Shown here: piece after piece, positions 1 through 5,915 of the stretch
Numbering within the stretch: the first letter of the stretch is position 1
Layout: every line of letters begins with the position of its first letter
Assembly: GCA_947178045.1 (NCBI GenBank)
Contig: CAMWWR010000081.1
Span: 1 to 7,535, forward strand
Length of the DNA: 7,535 bases
Source of the DNA: an uncultured Clostridia bacterium
Lineage (GTDB): Bacteria; Bacillota; Clostridia; Lachnospirales; Lachnospiraceae
Direction: 5' to 3'
The notes under the pieces: generated by a model
Databases searched by the model: none
Seen by the model: only the letters and a program-made list of their open reading frames with translations
What the model was told of the DNA's origin: nothing
Program-made: the position numbers and the translations under genes

Positions 1-1542
1 GCGAATCAACTGACGGATTTGATCGAGACCTGCTACGGGATGGCTGCCGCCATCCACGGCGCGGGCAGTGGAACGGATGAAAAAATGACCTTGAAGGCGA
101 CGGTGCGGTATGATTTTTTGAAATTTCTCTCCTCCCTGTCGTGCACGGACGGGCTGCCGAAGCGGCGGGAGCTGGATTTTATCAACCGGACGCTCGGCTA
201 TTCGTTTTCCGGGGAGGAGATCGTGCAGTTCCGGCTGACGGAGCGGACGATGACGCGCGAGTACAGCGAGGCCGTGCCGAGAGCGCTGAAATATTTCGTG
301 CTTGCCGACGCGGGCAACCGGATGAATGACACGGTCTATAAAAGAAAAAAGGCCATCACGCTCGTCGAGACCTATCGGCTGCTCGGGCAGAGCTATATCG
401 CACAGGACGACCGGACGACGGAGAAGGAGGTCAAGCTGCTGTCGGATTACATGGGCGTGCTGGAGGCGTTTCTGAAGGAGTTCGGCCTGTTCCGGCGCAA
501 TGTCAATGTCCGCCCGATCCTGCCCGTGACCGACCGGCGGGAGGATGCGGACAGAAACAGCCGCGGAGGAGATACGAACAAAAACGGCCGTTATGGGGAT
601 GCGAACCAAAACGGCCAGAAAACGGACGGAGGAATGAAAAACCGGGAAGGGACAAATACCGGAAAGAGCCGGAGCGGAAACGGAGAAGGGACGGCGACCG
701 GAGACGAGCCGGAGGAGGATGAGGAGAGCGTTGAGAGCATGCTCGCCGAGCTGAACGCGCTGACGGGACTTTCCGCGGTAAAGCGGGAGGTGAATCACCT
801 TGTGAATCTGATGCAGGTGTCGAAGCTTCGGAGGGAGCACAATATGAAGCAGCCGTCCGTATCCAAGCATCTGGTGTTTTCCGGAAATCCCGGCACGGGT
901 AAAACAACGGTGGCGCGCCTGCTCGCGAGGATTTACCGGACACTGGGCATCCTGTCCGGCGGACAGCTGGTCGAGGTTGACCGGGGCGGCCTGGTCGGGG
1001 GCTATATCGGGCAGACGGCGGCCAAAACGATGGATGTGGTCGACGAGGCGATCGGGGGCATTCTCTTTATCGACGAGGCGTACGCGCTGACGGTCGGAAA
1101 GGGGGAGGGGGACTTCGGTCAGGAGGCAGTGGATACGCTGCTCAAGGCTATGGAGGACAACCGGGATTCGCTCATTGTGATCGTTGCGGGCTACCCGGAT
1201 CTGATGGAGCAGTTTTTAAGCTCCAACCCGGGCCTGCGCTCGCGCTTTTCACGCTTTATCTTTTTTGAGGACTACACGCCGGACGAGCTGTTCGAGATCA
1301 TGTCGGGGATGTGCCGGAAGCAGGAATACAGCCTCTCGCCGGAGGCGGAAAGCTATGTCCGGGATTTCCTGAAAAAGCGCTGCGAGAACAAGCCGGACAA
1401 TTTCGCGAATGCCCGCGACGTCCGGAATCTTCTGGAGCACGCCATCACGAACCAGGCGGCCCGCATTGTCGGAGCGGGGAAATATGACTACGATATTCTG
1501 GCGCGGCTGGAGCGCTGTGACTTTGAGGGGATTTCCCTGTAG
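1..1542 (+). CDS. AAA+ ATPase, CbbX/SpoVK-like (5' end outside window)
   Basis: The frame is open from the first base, so the true start probably lies upstream; a TTG at 19 is the first start-type codon but has no clear ribosome binding site. Three parts are visible. A mostly helical N-terminal domain (about 85-500) contains two acidic loops (SCTDG and AQDDRTTEKE) and may be TerB-like. A hydrophilic Asn/Gly/Lys/Glu linker follows (about 530-740). The AAA+ module (about 745-1530) has Walker A GNPGTGKT at 883-906, a pore-loop motif GGYIGQT, Walker B ILFIDEA at 1060-1080, an arginine-finger segment PGLRSRF near 1228-1248 and a sensor-2-like NARDVRN near 1408. This is the CbbX/SpoVK arrangement, whose known members remodel protein complexes as ATP-driven hexamers. 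The substrate is unknown; the N-terminal domain is probably the adaptor. A likely terminator starts at the stop codon. The ATPase call is firm; the cellular role is not. Confidence 0.9.
   Translation, partial: ANQLTDLIETCYGMAAAIHGAGSGTDEKMTLKATVRYDFLKFLSSLSCTDGLPKRRELDFINRTLGYSFSGEEIVQFRLTERTMTREYSEAVPRALKYFVLADAGNRMNDTVYKRKKAITLVETYRLLGQSYIAQDDRTTEKEVKLLSDYMGVLEAFLKEFGLFRRNVNVRPILPVTDRREDADRNSRGGDTNKNGRYGDANQNGQKTDGGMKNREGTNTGKSRSGNGEGTATGDEPEEDEESVESMLAELNALTGLSAVKREVNHLVNLMQVSKLRREHNMKQPSVSKHLVFSGNPGTGKTTVARLLARIYRTLGILSGGQLVEVDRGGLVGGYIGQTAAKTMDVVDEAIGGILFIDEAYALTVGKGEGDFGQEAVDTLLKAMEDNRDSLIVIVAGYPDLMEQFLSSNPGLRSRFSRFIFFEDYTPDELFEIMSGMCRKQEYSLSPEAESYVRDFLKKRCENKPDNFANARDVRNLLEHAITNQAARIVGAGKYDYDILARLERCDFEGISL
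576..616 (+). repeat. Short in-frame tandem repeat in the ATPase linker
   Basis: GAACAAAAACGGCC at 576-589 recurs as GAACCAAAACGGCC at 603-616, matching at 13 of 14 bases with an offset of 27 nt, which is nine codons. It encodes a 9-residue period (TNKNGRYGD, then ANQNGQKTD). It sits in the disordered linker between the N-terminal domain and the AAA+ module, where length change would be tolerated. Confidence 0.6.
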
Positions 1543-1600
1543 GTTTGGGCGGAGGAATTCTGAAAAATATGTGAAATTCCCCGGAAACCCTTTCTTTTTT
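1542..1600 (+). terminator. Likely Rho-independent terminator of the AAA+ gene
   Basis: A two-part stem starts at the last base of the stop codon. The outer helix GGTTT (1542-1546) pairs with AAACC (1585-1589). The inner helix GGAATT (1554-1559) pairs with AATTCC (1575-1580), with an internal loop between the two. TTTCTTTTTT (1591-1600) follows at once. The stem is interrupted and the apical loop is about 15 nt, so this is weaker than the other two terminators in the window, but its position is right. Confidence 0.5.
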
Positions 1601-1619
1601 GGATCGGATATGATATGAT
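1591..1619 (+). promoter_or_regulatory. Possible sigma-A promoter of the lipoprotein operon
   Basis: A good -10 hexamer TATGAT lies at 1614-1619, with an overlapping alternative copy at 1609-1614. The best-spaced -35 (TTTCTT, 1591-1596, 17 nt upstream) is poor and is made from the T-run of the preceding terminator. It is placed here because a terminator precedes it and a two-gene operon follows. A transcript start near 1626 would give a leader of about 83 nt. Confidence 0.4.
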
Positions 1620-1634
1620 TTCGGATGTTTCTTA

Positions 1635-1658
1635 GGAAGCGCTTGAATCAGCGTTTCC
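1635..1658 (+). promoter_or_regulatory. Leader dyad with LacI-family operator-like core
   Basis: GGAAGCGCT (1635-1643) pairs with AGCGTTTCC (1650-1658), giving 9 bp with one G-T pair and a 6-nt loop. No T-run follows on either strand, so it is not a terminator. The left arm overlaps AAGCGCTT (1637-1644), a perfect 8-bp palindrome of the AAnCGnTT type that many LacI-family proteins bind. It lies about 12-18 nt past the predicted start site, a normal place for repression. It may act as a DNA operator, an mRNA hairpin, both or neither. Confidence 0.4.
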
Positions 1659-1677
1659 CTTACAGGGGGGATGGAAG

Positions 1678-1693
1678 TGCCGCTTGCGCGGCG
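1678..1693 (+). promoter_or_regulatory. GC-rich hairpin just upstream of the ribosome binding site
   Basis: TGCCGC (1678-1683) pairs with GCGGCG (1688-1693) around a TTGC loop, with one T-G pair. It ends five bases before the GGAGG at 1699-1703. It might modulate ribosome access to the first lipoprotein gene, but short GC stems are common by chance in DNA of this composition. Confidence 0.3.
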
Positions 1694-1708
1694 GAATGGG
1701 AGGAATAT

Positions 1709-2785
1709 ATGAAAAAGGGATTGAGCTGCGTCCTGCTGCTGTGTGCCGGGCTTCTGCTGGCGGGCTGCGGGAAGGACGACGCAGAAAAGCCGGAGCGTGT
1801 GAGCGGAAGCGCCATGAACGTAAATTACCGCGGCGTGGAGTATGAGCCTTATGATACGTCCGTGACGGAGGAGGAGATCGGGGAACGGCTGCAGAAATTC
1901 CTGCGCGATTACGCAAATCTGATCGAGGTGACGGACCGCACGCAGGTGCAGAACGGGGATACGGTCAACATCGACTATACCGGCTATATGGACGGGGAGA
2001 CGTTCCGGGGCGGCAGCGATACCGATGTTAATTTGGAAATCGGCTCGAACTCATTTATTCCGGGCTTTGAGAGCGGGCTGATCGGCGCGGAGGCCGGAAC
2101 GACGGTGGATGTCAACACCACATTCCCCGATCCGTATCGGAACAATCCGGATTTTTCCGGGAAGACGGCGGTTTTCAGGGTCACTATCCATAAAATCTAT
2201 ATAGCGGAGCTGCCGGAGCTGACGGACGAGCTGGTTGCCGCGAACACCGACTATGAGACGGTGGCGGCCTACCGGGATTATATCAGAGAAAGCCTGAAAT
2301 CGCAGAAGGAGGGCTACGCCGACAATTTCAAGAGGGCGTCGGTGATGAATGCCCTGATCGACGGCACGGAATTTACGGGTATCGAGCAGGCGGATATCGA
2401 CAAATATTTTGAGAGCTCCTCGTCCTACTACAGCAGTCTGGCGGAGGTATATGAGCAGATATACGGCCTGGATTTTGATATGTTTATCAGCGAATTCTTT
2501 GCCTGCAGCACAAGGGAGGAATACGAGAAGCTGCTCCGGGAGAACGCGGAGCGGGAGGTAAAAAAGACCTTGATTCTTTATGCCGTTGCGGAGGCAGAAA
2601 GGCTGAGCGTTTCGGATGAAGAATACAGCGCGGTCGTGCAGAAGTACGCGGCGCAGTACAAGTTGACGGAGGAGGAGCTCCTGGAGCAGGTTTCCGGGGT
2701 GCAGCTGAAGGACAGCGTACTTCTGGAGAAGGCCGAGCAGCTGATTTATGATACGGCGGTGGCCAGGGGAGCAGGAGACAGATAG
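1709..2785 (+). CDS. FKBP/trigger-factor-like chaperone lipoprotein (catalytic paralogue)
   Basis: This is a 358-residue lipoprotein. ATG 1709 is chosen because GGAGG lies 5 nt upstream (1699-1703) and the product then begins with a clean lipoprotein signal: Lys-Lys, a Leu-rich core and lipobox LLAGC with Cys20. The frame extends upstream to an ATG at 1625, but that would bury the signal. Residues 80-165 form an FKBP-type prolyl isomerase domain of the trigger-factor subtype, with NGDTVNIDYTGYMDGETF, then FIPGFESGLIG, then a TFPDPY segment, so the active-site signature is intact. The helical C-terminal part (165-358) starts with the trigger-factor-like PELTDELV and carries VSDEEY near the end. 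By family knowledge it should isomerise Xaa-Pro bonds and chaperone exported proteins on the outer face of the membrane; client proteins are unknown. It is co-transcribed with its paralogue 25 nt downstream. PrsA-like foldases have the same role but a different (parvulin) fold. Confidence 0.9.
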   Translation: MKKGLSCVLLLCAGLLLAGCGKDDAEKPERVSGSAMNVNYRGVEYEPYDTSVTEEEIGERLQKFLRDYANLIEVTDRTQVQNGDTVNIDYTGYMDGETFRGGSDTDVNLEIGSNSFIPGFESGLIGAEAGTTVDVNTTFPDPYRNNPDFSGKTAVFRVTIHKIYIAELPELTDELVAANTDYETVAAYRDYIRESLKSQKEGYADNFKRASVMNALIDGTEFTGIEQADIDKYFESSSSYYSSLAEVYEQIYGLDFDMFISEFFACSTREEYEKLLRENAEREVKKTLILYAVAEAERLSVSDEEYSAVVQKYAAQYKLTEEELLEQVSGVQLKDSVLLEKAEQLIYDTAVARGAGDR

Positions 2786-2810
2786 GACCGAGAAAGGGAG
2801 GATAACAGAA

Positions 2811-4025
2811 ATGAGAAAAGGATGGATTGCAATGCTGCTGTGCGGCTGCCTTGCACTGGCAGGCTGCGGGGATGCGGCGGAGGAGGAGCAGGACGACAAA
2901 TCGGTCAGCAGCACCAAGGGTCAGAGCGGCGCGCTCAGGAATCCGGGCGGCAGCAGCAATGATGACAGCAAGGGCGACAGTGATAATAAGGGTGGCAGTA
3001 ATAAGGGTGACAGCGACAACGACAGCAAGGGCGGCGAAGCCGGGGATGATTCCGGAAGCAGCAGCGGAACCGGGGCGTACTGGGATCCGCAGGGCAGCGT
3101 CAAGCTGGGCCGATATCTCGACATTGCAGTGGAAAAGGTCAAATATGAGGTGACCGACGAACAGGTACAGGAGGAGATTGACTATTTCCTCTGGAGCAAT
3201 TCGGAGCTGGTAGAGATCGAGGGACGCAATACGGTGGAGGCCGGCGATATTGTCAACGTGGATTTTACGCTGTATATCAAGGGCGAGGAGATTGATTCCG
3301 AAACGGGCAGCAATGTGGAGATCGGCAGCTATTCCTACGATTTCGAGGACGGGCTGATCGGCGTGCTGCGCGGCGAGTGCAAGACAGTCGAAACCGAGAT
3401 CGTGGATATGTACTATTCTGACTATGTCGGACAGACGGGCACTTATGTGGTAACGGTAAATATGATCCAGAAGAGGGAGATCCCGGAGCTGACCGACGAG
3501 CTGGTCGCAGGTAATACGGGCTATTCCACAGTGGAGGAGTACCGGCAGGGCGTCTACGACGGGCTGCTGGAGTCGGCTGAGCAGACGGCGTGGAGCGAGC
3601 AGATCCGCACGCTGTTCGAGAAGATTTTTGAGAATTCGGAATTCACCGGCCTGTCCGATGCGGATAAGCAGTCCTATGTGGAGGGGATGATCAGCTATTA
3701 CACCGCGTACGCAAATTATTTCGGCACGGATCTCGAGGGCTTTGCATACGCGAACGGCTATACCTACGACGAATTTATCGACATGCTCGAGGAGGATGCG
3801 GAATTTGTTGTCAGGAGATATCTTCTGCTGGATGCTGTCGCGGAGGCCGAAAATCTTCAGGTCAGCGATCAGGAATACGCCGACGGGCTGGAGGACTACG
3901 CATCCGACAACGGCTATAATTCTCCGGAGGAGGCGGAGGACGAGCTCGGCAAGGAGGAGATCCTGCGGGATATGCGGCGCGATAAGGCGTATGAGCTGAT
4001 TGTGGATGCCATGATATTGAAGTAA
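2811..4025 (+). CDS. Trigger-factor-like chaperone lipoprotein, FKBP site degenerate
   Basis: This is a 404-residue lipoprotein. ATG 2811 has AGGGAGG 9 nt upstream (2795-2801) and gives a signal peptide with lipobox LALAGC (Cys19). Residues about 39-84 are a low-complexity Ser/Asp/Asn/Lys/Gly tether. Residues 143-220 align by eye with the FKBP domain of the upstream gene: AGDIVNVDFTLYIKGEEI is recognisable, but FIPGFE is replaced by SYDFED, the DG-x2-F-x-GG segment is lost and the TFP-x2-Y loop is gone. The C-terminal helical region (221-404) begins PELTDELVAGN and contains LLLDAVAEAENLQVSDQEY, closely matching the paralogue. I infer tandem duplication, then loss of isomerase activity with retention of chaperone or substrate-binding function. 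It probably anchors to the outer membrane face and may pair with the first protein. The terminator begins 13 nt after the stop. Confidence 0.87.
   Translation: MRKGWIAMLLCGCLALAGCGDAAEEEQDDKSVSSTKGQSGALRNPGGSSNDDSKGDSDNKGGSNKGDSDNDSKGGEAGDDSGSSSGTGAYWDPQGSVKLGRYLDIAVEKVKYEVTDEQVQEEIDYFLWSNSELVEIEGRNTVEAGDIVNVDFTLYIKGEEIDSETGSNVEIGSYSYDFEDGLIGVLRGECKTVETEIVDMYYSDYVGQTGTYVVTVNMIQKREIPELTDELVAGNTGYSTVEEYRQGVYDGLLESAEQTAWSEQIRTLFEKIFENSEFTGLSDADKQSYVEGMISYYTAYANYFGTDLEGFAYANGYTYDEFIDMLEEDAEFVVRRYLLLDAVAEAENLQVSDQEYADGLEDYASDNGYNSPEEAEDELGKEEILRDMRRDKAYELIVDAMILK
2964..3033 (+). repeat. Imperfect repeats coding the Ser/Asp/Lys/Gly tether
   Basis: GACAGCAAGGGCG occurs at 2964-2976 and again at 3021-3033, an offset of 57 nt (19 codons). 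Between them AATAAGGGTGRCAG occurs at 2985-2998 and 3000-3013, an offset of 15 nt (5 codons, NKGGS then NKGDS). All offsets are multiples of three, so slippage would change tether length without breaking the frame. The tether links the lipidated Cys to the folded domains. Confidence 0.7.
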
Positions 4026-4037
4026 AGAAACTTTAAT

Positions 4038-4082
4038 TCAGGGAAACGCTGGCGGAAGTGTTTCCCTGAGGATTATTTTTTT
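4038..4082 (+). terminator. Rho-independent terminator of the lipoprotein operon
   Basis: TCAGGGAAAC (4038-4047) pairs perfectly with GTTTCCCTGA (4060-4069). Three more inner pairs give 13 bp around the loop GGCGGA. A six-base spacer leads to seven T residues at 4076-4082. The spacer before the T-run is a little long, but stem strength and position, 13 nt after the stop codon, support it. Its left arm is also complementary to the operon leader. Confidence 0.8.
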
Positions 4083-4134
4083 GCGGCGCCGGGCAGGATT
4101 CTGTGCGGCGCTGGCGACGCCTGTGCGGCAGAAT
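4082..4134 (+). promoter_or_regulatory. Repeat-and-dyad leader of the LacI-family gene
   Basis: TGCGGC occurs at 4082, 4104 and 4124, spaced 22 and 20 nt. The last two lie within a perfect 9-nt direct repeat CTGTGCGGC (4101-4109 and 4121-4129). ATTCTG (4098-4103) and CAGAAT (4129-4134) form inverted arms, with an inner GGCG/CGCC pair (4107-4110 with 4118-4121). I find no convincing -35/-10 pair here, so the promoter of the downstream gene is unknown. Possible roles are autoregulatory operator sites or an RNA hairpin before the start codon. Confidence 0.35.
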
Positions 4135-4144
4135 GAGAGGGAAA

Positions 4145-5164
4145 ATGGTATCGGTGAAGGATATTGCCGCGCGCTGCGGCGTTTCCGTGGCGACGGTCAG
4201 CAAGGCCCTGAACGGCTACAGCGACATCAGCAGGGAAAAGAGAGATTATATCAACCGGGTAGCGAAGGAGATGGGATATTTTCCGAATTCTGCGGCGATC
4301 GCCTTGAAAACAAACCGCACCTACAATATCGGCATCCTGTTTCTGGATGCGGCGCACAGCGGACTGACGAACGAGCATTTTGCCAGAGTGCTGCAGAGCG
4401 TCAAGGAGGAGGCGGAGCTGCGGGGCTACGACATAACCTTTATCAGCAATCATATCGGCGGCCGGACGATGACCTACACGGAGCACTGCCGCTACCGCGG
4501 GGTGGACGGCGTAGTGATCGCCTGCATCGATTTTAATGATCCCGAGGTGATCGAGCTGGCGGGCAGCGGGATACCGGTCGTGACGATCGACCATTCGTTT
4601 GACAATGTAACGTCCGTCAAATCGGACAATATCGGGGGAGTCCGGGAGCTCGTGCGGAAGGTGTACGAGCTTGGACACCGCCGCATCGCGTTTGTGCACG
4701 GCGGCGATTCCTCCGTATCGCGCGACCGCCTGGCCGGCTTTTACCGGACAGCGGAGGAGCTCGGACTGACGATCCCGGAGGGCTATGTGCTTGTGTGCGA
4801 ATACCGCGATACGGAGACTGCGGCGCGGATGACCGAGCGGCTGCTGGATATGAAGGAGCCGCCGACCTGCATTCTCTATCCGGATGATTTTACCGCGATC
4901 GGCGGCATCAACGTAATCAAACAGAGAAATCTGAAAATACCGGACGACATTTCCGTTGTCGGCTATGACGGCACCAGCTACGCGAAGGCGCAGGAGCCGC
5001 CGCTCATGACGCTTGAGCAGGATTCGGAGCAGCTTGGGCGGATCGCTGCGGCCAGGCTTGTCCAGCGGATCGAAAAGCCGAAGACGACGCCCGTCGAGCA
5101 GCTTGTCGTGGAGGGAAGGGTACTCGTCGGCCGCTCCGTGAAGCGGCTTTTTCCGACGGTTTGA
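4145..5164 (+). CDS. LacI/GalR-family transcriptional regulator
   Basis: This is a 339-residue protein. ATG 4145 is chosen because the family's HTH should begin a few residues from the N-terminus (MVSVKDIAARCGVSVATVSK); an AGAGGG at 4136-4141 lies close, with only a 3-nt spacer. In-frame ATGs at 4133 and 4103 would add Arg-rich tails atypical of the family. Residues 3-23 are the helix-turn-helix, and 47-54 (PNSAAIAL) is the hinge helix, where the usual Arg before the last Leu is not seen. Residues 60-335 are the periplasmic-binding-protein-like sensor, with RDRLAGF, then CILYPDDFTAIGGIN, then IPDDISVVGYDG, the family's conserved C-terminal block. It should bind DNA as a dimer and respond to a small ligand, usually a sugar. 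No sugar transport or catabolic genes adjoin it, so ligand and targets are unknown. Transcription ends at the strong terminator downstream. Confidence 0.92.
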   Translation: MVSVKDIAARCGVSVATVSKALNGYSDISREKRDYINRVAKEMGYFPNSAAIALKTNRTYNIGILFLDAAHSGLTNEHFARVLQSVKEEAELRGYDITFISNHIGGRTMTYTEHCRYRGVDGVVIACIDFNDPEVIELAGSGIPVVTIDHSFDNVTSVKSDNIGGVRELVRKVYELGHRRIAFVHGGDSSVSRDRLAGFYRTAEELGLTIPEGYVLVCEYRDTETAARMTERLLDMKEPPTCILYPDDFTAIGGINVIKQRNLKIPDDISVVGYDGTSYAKAQEPPLMTLEQDSEQLGRIAAARLVQRIEKPKTTPVEQLVVEGRVLVGRSVKRLFPTV

Positions 5165-5172
5165 TAATGAGA

Positions 5173-5215
5173 AACGGCGGCAGGGACTAAAAATCCTGCC
5201 GCCGTTCTTTTTTTT
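5173..5215 (+). terminator. Strong Rho-independent terminator of the LacI-family gene
   Basis: AACGGCGGCAGGG (5173-5185) pairs with TCCTGCCGCCGTT (5194-5206), 13 bp with one G-T pair, around an A-rich 8-nt loop. C and then eight T residues (5208-5215) follow. It begins 8 nt after the stop codon. In the opposite direction the stem is followed only by TTTCTC, so it may partly stop transcripts arriving from the minus-strand gene. Confidence 0.93.
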
Positions 5216-5223
5216 CATGCACA

Positions 5224-5253
5224 GGGGCGCGAATAGAAGTTTGGCTGCGCCCC
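5224..5253 (-). terminator. Hairpin just after the minus-strand flavoprotein stop
   Basis: GGGGCGC (5224-5230) and GCGCCCC (5247-5253) form a perfect 7-bp stem with a 16-nt loop, immediately after the stop codon of the minus-strand gene. No T-run follows on the minus strand; the next bases there are TGTGCATG and then an A-run. It may therefore protect the mRNA 3' end rather than terminate alone, with the bidirectional stem at 5173-5206 as backup. Confidence 0.35.
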
Positions 5254-5254
5254 G

Positions 5255-5875
5255 TCAGCGGATGAAATTGGTGCGCACGATCGGCTCCGGCTCGGCCGGC
5301 AGAATGCCCTGCGCCTTCCCGGCCTCGATGCACTTTAAAAGCCATGCCATATTGTCCGCGAGACGGCGGATCGTCTGCAGGCCCTCCAGATCCTGGCGGA
5401 TCTCCTCCGGCTTGTTGCCGTGCACCATATTCCAGTACTGCGACGAAACGATCGGCATATTATTGATGGTAAAATACTTGTTGATGACCTCGAAGGAGGC
5501 GGTCGTGCCGCCGCGGCGCGCGGAGGTTATGGCAGCGGCGGGCTTCCAGGCGAGCGCGGCACCGCCGGCATAGAACAGGCGGTCCAGGAAGGAGATCAGC
5601 GACCCGTTCGGGGAAGCGTAATATACAGGGGAGCCGATCAGAAAGCCGTCCGCGGTCTTCGCCTTTTCGATGGCCTCGTTCACGACGTCCTGGAACACGC
5701 AGCGGCCCTTTCCCGCACAGCCGCCACAGGCGGTGCAGCCGCCGACAGGAGCGCTCCCGATGTGGAAGAGCTCGGTTTCAATTCCATGCTCCTTCAGCCT
5801 GGCCTCGGCCTCGGAGAGCGCGGTGAAGGTGCAGCCTGTTTTGTGCGGGCTGCCGTTGATTAACAGAACTTTCAT
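5255..5875 (-). CDS. Flavodoxin-like FMN oxidoreductase with a four-Cys motif
   Basis: This is a 206-residue cytoplasmic protein of the NADPH-dependent FMN reductase / iron-sulfur flavoprotein superfamily. ATG 5873-5875 has GAGGT 7 nt upstream (5883-5887 on the plus strand). FMN-contact motifs are GSPHKTGCT (residues 8-16, phosphate loop), GSPVYYASPNGS (81-92) followed by FLDRLFY, and SARRGGTT (118-125). Residues 47-59 contain Cys47, Cys50, Cys53 and Cys59 (C-x2-C-x2-C-x5-C), the compact spacing known from iron-sulfur flavoproteins that bind a 4Fe-4S cluster. Electron transfer or reduction of quinones or other oxidants is likely; the substrate cannot be read from sequence. It is a single-gene unit converging on the LacI-family gene and divergent from the HPt gene. 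Its promoter overlaps an operator-like dyad, which suggests control by a repressor not encoded next to it. Confidence 0.88.
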   Translation of the reverse strand: MKVLLINGSPHKTGCTFTALSEAEARLKEHGIETELFHIGSAPVGGCTACGGCAGKGRCVFQDVVNEAIEKAKTADGFLIGSPVYYASPNGSLISFLDRLFYAGGAALAWKPAAAITSARRGGTTASFEVINKYFTINNMPIVSSQYWNMVHGNKPEEIRQDLEGLQTIRRLADNMAWLLKCIEAGKAQGILPAEPEPIVRTNFIR

Positions 5876-5894
5876 GTGATTTACCTCGATTCGG

Positions 5895-5915
5895 ATAATT
5901 TTGTATGTAAATTAT
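5895..5915. promoter_or_regulatory. Operator-like AT-rich dyad at the flavoprotein +1
   Basis: ATAATTT (5895-5901) and AAATTAT (5909-5915) are perfect 7-bp inverted arms around a 7-nt centre. The dyad covers part of the minus-strand -10 box and the predicted start site near 5904, so a bound dimer would block transcription. AT-rich palindromes of this size are typical for small winged-helix repressors such as MarR or HxlR types, but no such gene is in the window. Local AT-richness raises the chance of coincidence. Confidence 0.4.

Noticed and set aside
503..943. Minus-strand frame of 146 codons opposite the ATPase linker
   Set aside because: It is Ser/Arg/Pro-rich antisense of a low-complexity linker, and it ends within the Walker A region of a real gene.
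1625..1708. Upstream extension of the first lipoprotein to ATG 1625
   Set aside because: It would put 28 residues before the lipoprotein signal and lies at the predicted transcript start with no RBS.
2051..2917. Minus-strand open frame of 288 codons opposite the lipoprotein genes
   Set aside because: It crosses the junction of two well-supported plus-strand genes and has no recognisable motif.
4073..5218. Minus-strand open frame of 381 codons opposite the LacI-family gene
   Set aside because: The plus strand encodes a complete, motif-perfect LacI-family protein. The antisense translation is Arg/His/Leu-rich with no domain I recognise, and it runs through both flanking terminators. It is a product of GC-rich codon use.
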